A DNA stretch of 64,000 bases from NCBI GenBank assembly GCA_947483075.1, contig CANKLE010000008.1, positions 1 through 64,000 on the forward strand, given 5' to 3'. The notes below the pieces were generated by a model. It saw only the letters and a list, made by a program, of their open reading frames with translations. It did not search any database and was not told where the DNA came from. Both the position numbers and the translations under genes were made by a program. Below, in pieces: positions 1 to 8,977 of the stretch; position 1 is the first letter of the stretch, and the number at the start of each line of letters is the position of its first letter. The stretch comes from Flavobacteriaceae bacterium. Lineage in GTDB: Bacteria > Bacteroidota > Bacteroidia > Flavobacteriales > Flavobacteriaceae.

Positions 1-562
1 AATCAAACTATTTTTGAAATTATTTTGTCAAAATCTCGTGCCAGTAAAATTCAAGAACCTTTTCCCTTGTGCGGGGGGGCAAATGTAAAACCTTTTTCCC
101 AAATTCTAAACAAAAAAAAACGCCTTTTTTAGTTCCGTTTTCTCTTCGCTAGTAGTCAGAGAGTTAGAAGAAAGTTCGTTGATCGATAACCGTTGTTCGA
201 TGACCGTTGACCGTTGTTCGATGATCGATGTTCGTTGTTCGTTTAAAAAAAGGTTAAACGGTTAAACGGTTAAACGATGGACGATGGCCGTTGACCGTTG
301 TTCGATGATCGATGTTCGTTGTTCGTTTAAAAAAAGGTTAAACGGTTAAACGGTTAAACGATGGACGATGGACGATGGACGATGGTCGCTTAAAAAAGGT
401 TAAACGCTTAAACGGTTAAACGGTTAAACAAAGAAATCGGAGAACCGAGAACCGTTGTTCGATGGTCGTTTAAAAAAGGTTAAACGATTAAACGGTTAAA
501 CGCTTAAACCAGTAAACAAAGAAATCGGAGAACCGACAACGGACAACAGACAACAGACAACA
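1..562. repeat. Gene-free block of nested short tandem repeats
   Basis: No plausible gene is seen here. From about 180 to 560 the DNA is built from a few short words: an 8-mer GTTAAACG in runs of two or three, a 7-mer GATGGAC repeated near 360-385, and variants of CCGTTGTTCGATGATCG. An 84-bp unit is duplicated in tandem (about 204-287 and 288-371). CGTTTAA followed by TTAAACG forms small hairpins near 240, 325 and 468. The block ends with ACAAC-type words (GGACAACAGACAAC) just past the stop of the leftward DUF4294 gene. Similar CCGTT/TTATCC words recur at 39888-39930 and 42005-42045. The function is unknown. Confidence 0.85.
80..113 (-). promoter_or_regulatory. Candidate leftward Bacteroidetes-type promoter
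   Basis: On the minus strand TACATTTG (80-87) matches the TAnnTTTG -7 box. A TTG (111-113) lies 23 nt upstream, at the edge of the usual spacing. Transcription would run out of the window to the left, for a gene not visible here. The presumed start falls in a run of seven C (minus strand, 73-79). Confidence 0.45.
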
Positions 563-1225
563 CTACTTCACCTTCGCTTCCCAAAAATCAGACAGCGCCG
601 AGTAATCAATAGGGGTTGCAGCTTCTTGTTTGATTAATCGGCCGCGATTAAAGGCACGATACAAGATCGTTTCAATCAAAAAATCTTCGTTGTCTTCGTA
701 AGGAACATAAGGTGTTTTTAAATTGATGTCAAATAGTTTTGCCGTTCCATTAGACCAGAAGGCAGTCCAACCACTTTTTAAATTTTTAATTAAATCATAG
801 GTAGTAACCCCTGTTTGACGACAGATTAGCTTAACCAAAATCTGCCCTTGTTTGCGCGACAATTTCTTGAGCCGATCTTTAAATTCATTATCCATGTAGG
901 ATTCCACCATCGAAAAATACTGTTTGCGTTCCCGTTTTCCTTTAAGGTTAGTTAAATTTTTATTCAACATTTGCAGACGTTCGGCAGCAATTTTAGCAAA
1001 CGGATACACTTTATAAACTCGATTTTGAAGCAACAAAAACTCTTTTTTTGCGGCCGGATCCATTCGTTCTTTATAAACGGTAATCTCTTCTAACTGAATG
1101 GGCTCCGATAAGGTATCCGTTTCCTTTAGTTGGTATCCCATTTTTACGGTATCCTGCACGACAACTTGTGCCTGAGAAAAAGGGATACTGAATAGAACAA
1201 GAAGTAAACTAAAACGTAAAATCAT
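563..1225 (-). CDS. DUF4294 domain-containing exported protein
   Basis: A 220-residue protein recognised as the DUF4294 family, which is common in Flavobacteriia and has no known biochemical role. The first 19 or so residues are a signal peptide (MILRFSLLLVLFSIPFSQAQ), so it is probably periplasmic or surface-located. The body is basic and rich in K, R and L, with the family core around residues 60-200. The ATG start gives a well-formed signal peptide directly after it. It is transcribed away from the M42 peptidase gene across a 90-bp divergent spacer, and a repeat block lies immediately downstream. Confidence 0.85.
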   Translation of the reverse strand: MILRFSLLLVLFSIPFSQAQVVVQDTVKMGYQLKETDTLSEPIQLEEITVYKERMDPAAKKEFLLLQNRVYKVYPFAKIAAERLQMLNKNLTNLKGKRERKQYFSMVESYMDNEFKDRLKKLSRKQGQILVKLICRQTGVTTYDLIKNLKSGWTAFWSNGTAKLFDINLKTPYVPYEDNEDFLIETILYRAFNRGRLIKQEAATPIDYSALSDFWEAKVK

Positions 1226-1315
1226 TCAAAAAAAATTAGAGTTCAAAATTATACATTAATTACAGAACTGATAAATCAAATTTATATTTTAGCCAAAATA
1301 AAAAAAATCTTATCG

Positions 1316-2404
1316 ATGAACACAAATACCTTACTAAACAAGGCTTCATTAACTTTTTTAGAAAACTACTTAAACAATCCCTCGCCTACCGGTCACGAAT
1401 CAGAAGGTCAAAAACTGTGGATGGACTACCTTAAACCCTATGTAGACAACTTTATTACCGATGTATACGGTTCTGCTGTGGGTGTAATCAATCCCGATGC
1501 ACCCTTTAAAGTAGTCATTGAAGGACATGCCGACGAGATTTCTTGGTACGTGAACTACATTACCGATAACGGTTTGATTTACGTGATTCGAAATGGTGGT
1601 TCAGATCACCAGATTGCTCCCTCCAAACGCGTAAATATCCACACCAAAAACGGAATTGTAAAAGGCGTATTTGGTTGGCCAGCGATTCATACACGCAACC
1701 GCGGCAAAGAAGAAAATGCTACGTTACACAATATATTTATTGACTGTGGCTGCAACACCAAAGAAGAAGTAGAAAAATTGGGCATCCATGTGGGCTGTGT
1801 AATTACCTACCCCGATGAATTTATGATCCTCAACGAAAATAAATTTGTGTGTCGTGCTTTGGATAATCGAATGGGTGGATTTATGATTGCCGAAGTAGCG
1901 CGTTTGTTGCATGAAAATAAGGTCAACTTACCTTTTGGTTTATACATTGTCAATTCGGTGCAAGAAGAAATTGGCTTGCGCGGGGCTGAGATGATTACCC
2001 AAACGATCAAACCCAACGTAGCGATTGTAACCGATGTGTGCCACGACACGACTACCCCGATGATCGAAAAGAAAATTGAAGGCGACTTGCAAATGGGCAA
2101 AGGTCCGGTAATTGCTTATGCGCCAGCCACACAAAATATTTTACGCGAATTGATTGTAACTACCGCAGTTGAAAAAGAAATTCCGTTTCAGCGTCATGCT
2201 ACTTCACGTGTTACGGGAACCGATACTGATGCGTTTGCCTACAGCAATGGCGGTGTAGCTTCGGCCTTGATTTCCTTATCCCTGCGTTATATGCACACTA
2301 CGGTTGAGATGGTGCACCGCGACGACGTAGAAAATGTCATCAAACTGATATACGAAAGTTTATTGAAAATTGAGAACAACCATAATTTCTCTTACTTCAA
2401 GTAA
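1316..2404 (+). CDS. M42 family metallopeptidase (aminopeptidase/endoglucanase-like)
   Basis: A cytosolic dinuclear-metal aminopeptidase of clan MH, 362 residues as usual for M42. The metal-binding and catalytic residues are in place: H71 in GHADE, D183 in ALDNR, E217/E218 in VQEEIG, D240 in VTDVCHD and H327 in RYMHT. No signal peptide is seen, so it probably trims peptides in the cytoplasm. It has its own upstream region, divergent from the DUF4294 gene, and ends at a bidirectional terminator shared with purC. The exact substrate cannot be read from the sequence. Confidence 0.93.
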   Translation: MNTNTLLNKASLTFLENYLNNPSPTGHESEGQKLWMDYLKPYVDNFITDVYGSAVGVINPDAPFKVVIEGHADEISWYVNYITDNGLIYVIRNGGSDHQIAPSKRVNIHTKNGIVKGVFGWPAIHTRNRGKEENATLHNIFIDCGCNTKEEVEKLGIHVGCVITYPDEFMILNENKFVCRALDNRMGGFMIAEVARLLHENKVNLPFGLYIVNSVQEEIGLRGAEMITQTIKPNVAIVTDVCHDTTTPMIEKKIEGDLQMGKGPVIAYAPATQNILRELIVTTAVEKEIPFQRHATSRVTGTDTDAFAYSNGGVASALISLSLRYMHTTVEMVHRDDVENVIKLIYESLLKIENNHNFSYFK

Positions 2405-2410
2405 AACAAA

Positions 2411-2438
2411 AAGCCCCTTCTAATTAGGGGCTTTTTTT
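2411..2438. terminator. Bidirectional intrinsic terminator
   Basis: The stem AGCCCC/GGGGCT is followed by seven T on the plus strand and preceded by five A, which gives a shorter T tract on the minus strand. It sits exactly between the convergent M42 peptidase and purC genes and probably serves both. Confidence 0.85.
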
Positions 2439-2441
2439 ATG

Positions 2442-3392
2442 TTAATTACTTAAGAAATCCAAGACGTTTTTCTCAATCCGTTCGTGGATATTTGAGATGT
2501 CAGCCTTCACGAATTTTTCGCCCAATATGTTTTCAAATAATTCGATGTAGCGCTCCGAAACCGTTTCGATATAAGCACCCGTCATTTCGGGGATTTGTTG
2601 CCCTTCTTTGCCTTGGAATCCGTTTTCGATGAGCCAACGACGCACAAATTCTTTAGACAATTGTTTTTGCTCTTCGCCTTGACCCTGGCGCTCTTGGTAA
2701 CCCTCAGCATAAAAATATCGGGAAGAATCAGGGGTGTGAATTTCATCAATCAACACGATTTGGCCGTCTTTGGTTTTGCCAAATTCGTATTTGGTGTCTA
2801 CCAAAATTAAGCCTCTAGAAGCGGCAATTTCGGTTCCGCGTTGGTACAAGGCTCGGGTATATTTTTCTAATACAAGATAATCTTCTTCTGATACAATTTG
2901 GTTGGCCAAAATCGCTTCGCGCGAAATATCTTCGTCGTGCGATCCGTTATCCGCTTTGGTAGTTGGAGTAATGATTGGCGATGAAAATTTATCATTTTCC
3001 TTTAATCCCTCTTCCATGCTTACCCCACAAAGGGTTCTTTTTCCCAGTGCATATTCCCGCGCAGCATGCCCCGACAAATAGCCTCTGATCACCATTTCTA
3101 CTTTAAACGGTGCACACAAATGGCCCACGGCTACATTCGGATCGGGCGTGGCAACCAACCAATTTGGCACAATATCTTGGGTAAGTTCCATGAATTTGGT
3201 GGCAATTTGGTTGAGAATTTGGCCTTTATACGGAATGCCTTTGGGCAGAACCACATCAAAGGCCGACAAGCGATCGGTGGCAATCATGACCAATAATTCG
3301 TCGTTGATGTTATAGACTTCGCGCACTTTGCCGCGATAAACCGATTTTTGATTGGGAAATTGAAAGTCGGTGGTGGTAATGGTAGAACTCAT
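2442..3392 (-). CDS. purC: Phosphoribosylaminoimidazole-succinocarboxamide synthase
   Basis: The SAICAR synthetase of de novo purine biosynthesis: it joins aspartate to CAIR using ATP. At 316 residues this is the long form found in Bacteroidetes and yeast, not the roughly 237-residue E. coli type. The N-terminal YRGKVREVY glycine-rich/ATP segment (about residues 18-26) is characteristic, as are [18 protein letters not shown] (about 40-57) and [20 protein letters not shown] (about 198-226). It is a single gene facing the M42 gene, with no other purine genes nearby. Confidence 0.97.
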   Translation of the reverse strand: MSSTITTTDFQFPNQKSVYRGKVREVYNINDELLVMIATDRLSAFDVVLPKGIPYKGQILNQIATKFMELTQDIVPNWLVATPDPNVAVGHLCAPFKVEMVIRGYLSGHAAREYALGKRTLCGVSMEEGLKENDKFSSPIITPTTKADNGSHDEDISREAILANQIVSEEDYLVLEKYTRALYQRGTEIAASRGLILVDTKYEFGKTKDGQIVLIDEIHTPDSSRYFYAEGYQERQGQGEEQKQLSKEFVRRWLIENGFQGKEGQQIPEMTGAYIETVSERYIELFENILGEKFVKADISNIHERIEKNVLDFLSN

Positions 3393-3463
3393 ACTGCTGA
3401 TGTTTGGGCAAAAGTAAGACGAAATCGCAACTTTTTACACATAAAACAACCAGAAAAAACGAC

Positions 3464-5113
3464 TTATTTTTTTATTAATTTAAAAACTTCTTTGGCTTGT
3501 TCGGTTTCTACAGAAACAAAATAAACTCCCGATTCTAAATTCGAACAAGATAGTGTTGAATCACTTTCGTTGGTGAGTTGTTGCTTTAATACCTCATTGC
3601 CTAAAGCAGAAAAAATGCGAACAGTAGCCAAAACAGGCTGATTTTGGTTCCAATTGATCACACAATTTCCTGAGGTCGGATTGGGAAAAATGGAACACAA
3701 CTGCGCATTGCCCGAACTGGCTTGCACACCCAAATATTCCATATTTCCGCCCGCTTGTTGGTATAAATCGGCAAAGGCTTGAAAATATTGATTGGCAATA
3801 TTAGCGTCATGCACAATGAGGGTGTTTTCGTCGTTTTTGGTTTCGGCAGATGTACTCCAATTGTGAGAACCTAGGGCAACCAATGGATCAGAGTTGGGGT
3901 TAAAATTATCGACGACCATAAATTTATGGTGCATAATACCGCTCAAGGAGAATACCACCGCATGACCTGTGGGCAATCCGGCCTGAATCGCTGAAATTTG
4001 ATTCGAAGAGGGATTTTGGCTGTCTACCATTAAATTAATATTAGTTAAACCACCGTTATACTTGGCCAACAAGGCATTTTTAATGTCACTTCTGGTAATG
4101 AGCATGGTGGCAATTTCAAGGTCGGAATTGGCCGAGTTGATGGCGTCTATGAGTTTTGCATTGGCTCCGTCGCTTGGGCTAAAATAGGAATCAATGACCT
4201 TATTACCCACCACAAAATGATGCGGCGTATTATCCGCTTTATACGGTCCAAACTTCGAATTGACTGCGTCTGGAAGCATCGTGGAGCTGCCCCACATTTC
4301 GTCAAATTCCATTTTATAGGCCAAGGCCAATGCTTGATCTTGAATAACGATTACACTGTTGCGATCGGGACCATCAATTTGGGATACCGTCCAATTGGTT
4401 GAACCCGTCCACACAAACGGCTGGTTGGGATCAGAGCTTTCGGCATCAAAAATAACAAACTTGTTGTGCATGATTCCATACGAAGAACTGCTTGGACTAG
4501 GCAGAACAGGAATTAACGGATTCAACAACGGAATCATCACACTAGAGGTGCTGCCGTCATAGATTAGGCGCACTTTTACTCCACGATCATAAGCCGCATT
4601 GATTGCACCGGCTATTCCCGAAGTACTAGAGGGCGAATAAGAGTTATATATCGCAATAGCTAGATCGTGCTGACAATCGTTGATGTAAGCAATCAATTTT
4701 TCATCCAATACATCACCCAAATTGATTGCCGCCTGCGATTGCGCAAATTGGGTTGCCACCGTATGATTAAAATAGACTTCGATTGATCCGGAAGATATAG
4801 AGGAATTGGCCAAATAACTCGATTGTATTTCCTGCTGCGAATTGGTGTACTGTAATTTTATAATTTGGCTGGGATGCAACTGGGAAAGCTTTACTTCTGT
4901 AGAAATTGAGGTGCGCTCAAATGGAAGGGTGTTATGAGTAAATGCATCTTCAAAAACCACCGAATTTGCCGCTATATTGTCTTGAAAATTTAGCGTTAAA
5001 TAGGCAGGAAAGTAGGTAATTGTATAGTCTTTTTCGTGTATTTGAGTTTGTCCTAAAAGGGTTGAACACCCAATTAAGAATAGACTTAACGCTACTATTA
5101 TTCTGCTTTTCAT
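3464..5113 (-). CDS. Secreted phospholipase D-like protein with T9SS type A sorting tail
   Basis: A 549-residue exported protein. The start is set at the ATG at 5113, because it is followed at once by a signal peptide (MKSRIIVALSLFLIGC...LLGQ); a longer frame upstream reads through non-signal sequence. It carries two phospholipase D/nuclease HKD motifs, H216-K218-D223 (HNKFVIFD) and H395-K397-D402 (HHKFMVVD), each followed by a GSxNW segment. The last 75 or so residues (FPNPTSG... to ESGVYFVSVE... and a basic end) are a Por secretion-system C-terminal sorting domain. It could be a phospholipase or a nuclease; the sequence does not decide. PorX, which regulates T9SS, is encoded divergently next door. 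Confidence 0.9.
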   Translation of the reverse strand: MKSRIIVALSLFLIGCSTLLGQTQIHEKDYTITYFPAYLTLNFQDNIAANSVVFEDAFTHNTLPFERTSISTEVKLSQLHPSQIIKLQYTNSQQEIQSSYLANSSISSGSIEVYFNHTVATQFAQSQAAINLGDVLDEKLIAYINDCQHDLAIAIYNSYSPSSTSGIAGAINAAYDRGVKVRLIYDGSTSSVMIPLLNPLIPVLPSPSSSSYGIMHNKFVIFDAESSDPNQPFVWTGSTNWTVSQIDGPDRNSVIVIQDQALALAYKMEFDEMWGSSTMLPDAVNSKFGPYKADNTPHHFVVGNKVIDSYFSPSDGANAKLIDAINSANSDLEIATMLITRSDIKNALLAKYNGGLTNINLMVDSQNPSSNQISAIQAGLPTGHAVVFSLSGIMHHKFMVVDNFNPNSDPLVALGSHNWSTSAETKNDENTLIVHDANIANQYFQAFADLYQQAGGNMEYLGVQASSGNAQLCSIFPNPTSGNCVINWNQNQPVLATVRIFSALGNEVLKQQLTNESDSTLSCSNLESGVYFVSVETEQAKEVFKLIKK

Positions 5114-5273
5114 ATATCCGTATTTTAAACAAAAGTACATATTTTTTGAAAGTAACTCACTCAACAAAAAAAGACACCAAAAATAGCTGGCTTATCAACT
5201 AAAAAATTTAAGCAATTTTTATGAAAAGAATACGTTGGTATTGTAGTAAATTGCCACTCTTAATACTACAGCC

Positions 5274-6860
5274 ATGAGCCAAATACAGATCCTTTGGGTA
5301 GACGACGAAATTGATTTATTAAAACCCCATATTCTCTTTCTCGAAAAGAAAAACTATCTCGTTACCACTTGCAACAATGGTAGAGATGCAGTGGATGTAT
5401 TTGAACAAGGAAATTTTGATATTGTATTTCTCGATGAGAACATGCCCGGCATGAGTGGTTTGGAAACCTTGGCAGAAATGAAAGAAAAAAAATCGGCTAC
5501 GCCGGTGATCATGATTACCAAAAGCGAAGAGGAATATATCATGGAAGAAGCCATTGGCTCTAAAATTGCCGATTACCTCATAAAACCAGTAAATCCAAAC
5601 CAAATTTTACTGAGTTTAAAAAAGAATTTAGATCATTCCCGGTTGGTATCCGAAAAAACAACCCTCGATTACCAGAAGGAATTTCGCAAAATCGCGATGG
5701 AGATGGCCATGGTAAACACCTACGAAGATTGGGTTGATTTTTATAAAAAATTACTCTATTGGGAACTAAAATTAGAAAATATTCAAGATCAAAGTATGAT
5801 CGAAATATTGGAATCCCAAAAGGTTGAAGCGAATACACAATTTGGAAAATTCATCGAACGAAACTATGAAAAATGGTTCGCCCCCAATGCCGACAAACCC
5901 ATACAATCGCATACTTTATTTCGGGAATTGGTAGTGCCCGAATTGGTTAAAAAAGACACCCGAGGCGCAGCCGAATTGAGCAAAGGCAAACCCGTCTTGT
6001 TTGTGGTGATTGATAATTTGCGTTATGACCAATGGAAAACCATCGAAAAAACAGTAGGCGACTACTACCGTTTAGAAAAAGAAACCGCCTATTATGCCCT
6101 ACTTCCCACCGCTACTCAATATGCTCGAAATGCGATTTTTTCGGGTTTATTGCCCGTTGATATGGAGAAGCAATTTCCGCAATACTGGAAAAATGACACA
6201 GACGAAGGAGGGAAAAATTTATTTGAAGCTGAGTTTTTAACAGAACACCTTAAGCGATTAGGATTGAATCATTTAAAGCAAGAGTATTTTAAGATAACCA
6301 ACCTGGCAAACGGCAAGAAATTGGCCGACAATTTTAGAGCGCTCAAGGACCATGATTTAGTTACTGTAGTATATAATTTTGTGGACATGCTCTCACATGC
6401 TAAAACCGAAATGGATGTAGTTAAAGAATTGGCTGCCGATGATAAAGCATACCGATCGCTCACCCGAACTTGGTTTAAAAATTCGCCCTTATTAGAAATT
6501 ATTCAACAAGCCCAAAAATTGGGTTTTAAATTGATCATTACCACCGACCACGGCACGATCAATGTAAAAAATCCTTCGAAAGTAATAGGAGACAAAAACA
6601 CCAGCTTGAATTTGCGCTACAAAACTGGACGAAGTTTATCTTATGAAGACAAAGACGTATTCGCTGTAAAAGATCCTAAAAAAATTGGGTTACCAAGTAT
6701 AACCATGAGCAGTTCATTTATTTTTGCCAAAAATGATCTATTCTTGGCCTACGTAAACAATTACAATCATTACGTGAGTTACTACCGAAATTCCTACCAA
6801 CACGGCGGTATTTCATTAGAAGAGGTTATTGTGCCTTTTTTAGTTTTTAATCCTAAATAA
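5274..6860 (+). CDS. porX: PorX, response regulator with PglZ domain (T9SS control)
   Basis: A 528-residue two-domain protein. Residues 1-120 are a receiver domain with acidic pocket D10-D11, phospho-acceptor D54 (FLDENMP), T82 and K104. Residues 210-528 are a PglZ domain of the alkaline phosphatase superfamily, with a likely metal-site aspartate in VVIDNLRYDQW (D247), the LPTATQ threonine region (about 278-283), TTDHGT and a late His in YQHGG. PorX works with the kinase PorY to control T9SS genes and has been described as acting on phosphodiester or cyclic oligonucleotide substrates in this family. PorY is not in the window. tsaE and alanine dehydrogenase follow, an arrangement familiar in Flavobacteriia. 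Confidence 0.95.
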   Translation: MSQIQILWVDDEIDLLKPHILFLEKKNYLVTTCNNGRDAVDVFEQGNFDIVFLDENMPGMSGLETLAEMKEKKSATPVIMITKSEEEYIMEEAIGSKIADYLIKPVNPNQILLSLKKNLDHSRLVSEKTTLDYQKEFRKIAMEMAMVNTYEDWVDFYKKLLYWELKLENIQDQSMIEILESQKVEANTQFGKFIERNYEKWFAPNADKPIQSHTLFRELVVPELVKKDTRGAAELSKGKPVLFVVIDNLRYDQWKTIEKTVGDYYRLEKETAYYALLPTATQYARNAIFSGLLPVDMEKQFPQYWKNDTDEGGKNLFEAEFLTEHLKRLGLNHLKQEYFKITNLANGKKLADNFRALKDHDLVTVVYNFVDMLSHAKTEMDVVKELAADDKAYRSLTRTWFKNSPLLEIIQQAQKLGFKLIITTDHGTINVKNPSKVIGDKNTSLNLRYKTGRSLSYEDKDVFAVKDPKKIGLPSITMSSSFIFAKNDLFLAYVNNYNHYVSYYRNSYQHGGISLEEVIVPFLVFNPK

Positions 6861-6877
6861 TTATTTTTCACACTAGC

Positions 6878-7285
6878 ATGACAGTTACCTATACCTTGGC
6901 TGATATTCCTCAGATTGCTAAACAAATTATAGCGCAAAACCCACACAAAGTTGTCTTATTGTTTGGCGAAATGGGTGCCGGAAAAACTACTCTCATCAAA
7001 GCACTAGCGGCCAATTTGGGCGTACAAAATGCCACCAGTAGTCCTACGTTTTCCTTGGTGAATGAATACCATACAGAAACAAACGGCCCCCTTTATCATT
7101 TTGATGTATACCGCATTAAAGAAGAATCAGAAGCCTATGATTTTGGTATGGACGAATATTTGTACTCTGGGCATTGGTGTTTTGTAGAATGGCCCGAAAA
7201 AATCCCCAGCCTGATTCCCCAAGAACACAGCACGATCAAAATAAAAATCCTATCCGAAACTACCCGAGAACTGATCCTGTATTAA
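6878..7285 (+). CDS. tsaE: tRNA threonylcarbamoyladenosine biosynthesis ATPase TsaE
   Basis: A small P-loop ATPase of the TsaBDE complex that makes t6A37 in ANN-decoding tRNAs. It has 135 residues, the normal length. Walker A GEMGAGKTT is at 30-38, the SSPTFSLVNEY switch-like segment at about 53-63, and HFDVYRI and FVEWPEK are the typical C-terminal signatures. It begins 17 nt after porX and is probably cotranscribed with it. The partner genes tsaB and tsaD are not in the window. Confidence 0.95.
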   Translation: MTVTYTLADIPQIAKQIIAQNPHKVVLLFGEMGAGKTTLIKALAANLGVQNATSSPTFSLVNEYHTETNGPLYHFDVYRIKEESEAYDFGMDEYLYSGHWCFVEWPEKIPSLIPQEHSTIKIKILSETTRELILY

Positions 7286-7352
7286 TCAACTGCAAATGAG
7301 GATGCAATCGCTTTTTTTTATAATTTAGGCACTTAATTTTCAGCTGAATACC

Positions 7353-8546
7353 ATGTCGTTAACTCCTTTCACCAAAGACCAATTGCTTCCGCAAGAAGAG
7401 AAATTGGAAATTGCCCGTCAAAAAAGTGCCCTTTTTATTGGCATACCAAAGGAAACCAGTTACCAAGAACGCCGCATTTGCCTCACACCCGATGCGGTAA
7501 ATACCTTAACCTCACAAGGACATCGCGTTCTACTCGAAGCAGGAGCCGGATTGAGCGCCAGCTATTCTGATGCCGAATACAGCGAAGCTGGAGCCGAAAT
7601 TACCCAAGACACCAATAAAATATTTGGCTGTCCCATGATCTTAAAAGTAGAACCACTCACAAGCCAAGAAATAGAAATTGTAAATCCGCAAACCATTGTT
7701 TTTTCGGCCTTACAAATCAAAACCAGAACCAAAGCCTATTTTGAAGCCTTGGCCAAAAAGAAAATTACGGCTTTGGCCTTTGAATACATTAAAGACGTAG
7801 ACGGCACCTATCCGGCCGTAAAATCGTTGAGTGAAATTGCGGGAACTGCTTCGGTATTGATCGCGGCCGAACTGATGATTAATAACCAATTTGGAAAAGG
7901 CTTACTTTTTGGAAACATTACCGGCGTACCTCCTACCGATGTGGTGATTATAGGTGCAGGAACTGTGGGCGAATTTGCGGCAAAAACCGCACTGGGCTTG
8001 GGAGCACAAATAAAGGTATTTGACAATTCTATTACTAAACTTAGACGTCTACAAAACAACTTAGACCAACGCATTTATACCTCGACCATACAAGAAAAAG
8101 CCTTACTCAAAGCCTTGCGTCGCTGCGATGTAGCCATAGGTGCCATGCGAGGCGTTGACCGTTGTCCGATAATTGTATCCGAACATATGGTGAGTTTTAT
8201 GAAGAAAGGTGCCGTAATCGTTGATGTAAGTATTGATACTGGCGGTTGTTTTGAAACCTCAGAAGTAACTACCCACGAAAAACCCACCTTCATTAAACAC
8301 GATGTAATCCATTATGGTGTGCCCAATATTCCGTCTCGTTATTCTAAAACCGCTTCTCTTTCTATTAGCAATTTCATCACCCCTTATTTGATGCGTATTG
8401 CCGACGATGGCGGGATCGAAAATGCCATTCGGAGCGAACACGGATTAAAAAATGGCGTCTACGTGTATCATGGAATCTTAACCAACAAAGCCATCGCCGA
8501 CTGGTTTGATTTACCCGAAAACGACATCAATTTATTAGTTTTTTAA
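7353..8546 (+). CDS. ald: Alanine dehydrogenase
   Basis: A cytosolic NAD-dependent alanine dehydrogenase of the AlaDH/PNT family, interconverting L-alanine with pyruvate and ammonia. The protein has 397 residues, with an N-terminal extension of about 25 residues before the family core (IGIPKETSYQERRICLTP). The Rossmann segment VVIIGAGTVGEFAAKTALGLGA lies at about 190-212, with RGVDRCPI and the VDVSIDTGGCFETS region after it. It lies 67 nt after tsaE in the same direction. The N-terminal extension is usual for this family in Flavobacteriia. Confidence 0.92.
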   Translation: MSLTPFTKDQLLPQEEKLEIARQKSALFIGIPKETSYQERRICLTPDAVNTLTSQGHRVLLEAGAGLSASYSDAEYSEAGAEITQDTNKIFGCPMILKVEPLTSQEIEIVNPQTIVFSALQIKTRTKAYFEALAKKKITALAFEYIKDVDGTYPAVKSLSEIAGTASVLIAAELMINNQFGKGLLFGNITGVPPTDVVIIGAGTVGEFAAKTALGLGAQIKVFDNSITKLRRLQNNLDQRIYTSTIQEKALLKALRRCDVAIGAMRGVDRCPIIVSEHMVSFMKKGAVIVDVSIDTGGCFETSEVTTHEKPTFIKHDVIHYGVPNIPSRYSKTASLSISNFITPYLMRIADDGGIENAIRSEHGLKNGVYVYHGILTNKAIADWFDLPENDINLLVF

Positions 8547-8561
8547 TCCCAATCTTTGGGT

Positions 8562-8569
8562 TACATTTG
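8562..8569 (+). promoter_or_regulatory. Candidate -7 box before the DUF4258 gene
   Basis: TACATTTG matches TAnnTTTG and lies 14 nt before the ATG at 8584. No TTG is found at the right -33 distance, so support is partial. Confidence 0.35.
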
Positions 8570-8583
8570 CCAAAAATTGAACT

Positions 8584-8973
8584 ATGGGATTCAAGTATCG
8601 TTTTGCGTATTATTTAGTGGGATTTATTATGGGCTGTTTTTTTGTAGCCCTTGTTTTTAGCGGAAAAGACACCCGCTGTAATTACTTTCCAAATGCTAGA
8701 GTATTAAACGATTTGCGTTCTAAACCCTTTGTTTATTCTGATAAAGCCCTTGAAATATTAAACCAAAAATGGGTCACCGAAAAAGACATCAAAAACACGC
8801 TCACCTATGGCGATGTTGATTTTGATCAAAGTAACTTGGAGTTAAAAAAAGGGAAATTGTATACTATCGAAGGCAAGACTTTACATAACCAAGCCATTGT
8901 ATTGAAAGTCGTTAATTATGCCGAAAAAGCAGAATTAATAGACATTATAAAAGCTCCGCAAGAAGCCAACTAA
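8584..8973 (+). CDS. DUF4258 domain-containing membrane-anchored protein
   Basis: A 129-residue protein. Residues 8-27 form one hydrophobic segment (YYLVGFIMGCFFVALVFSG), probably an uncleaved membrane anchor. The rest resembles the DUF4258 family, with W(V/I)TEKDIKNTLTYGDV around residues 62-76 and GKTLHNQAIVLKVV near 101-114. The function is unknown. It follows ald by 37 nt and may have its own -7 box (TACATTTG at 8562). It is convergent with proline dehydrogenase, only 4 nt away. Confidence 0.75.
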   Translation: MGFKYRFAYYLVGFIMGCFFVALVFSGKDTRCNYFPNARVLNDLRSKPFVYSDKALEILNQKWVTEKDIKNTLTYGDVDFDQSNLELKKGKLYTIEGKTLHNQAIVLKVVNYAEKAELIDIIKAPQEAN

Positions 8974-8977
8974 TTGC

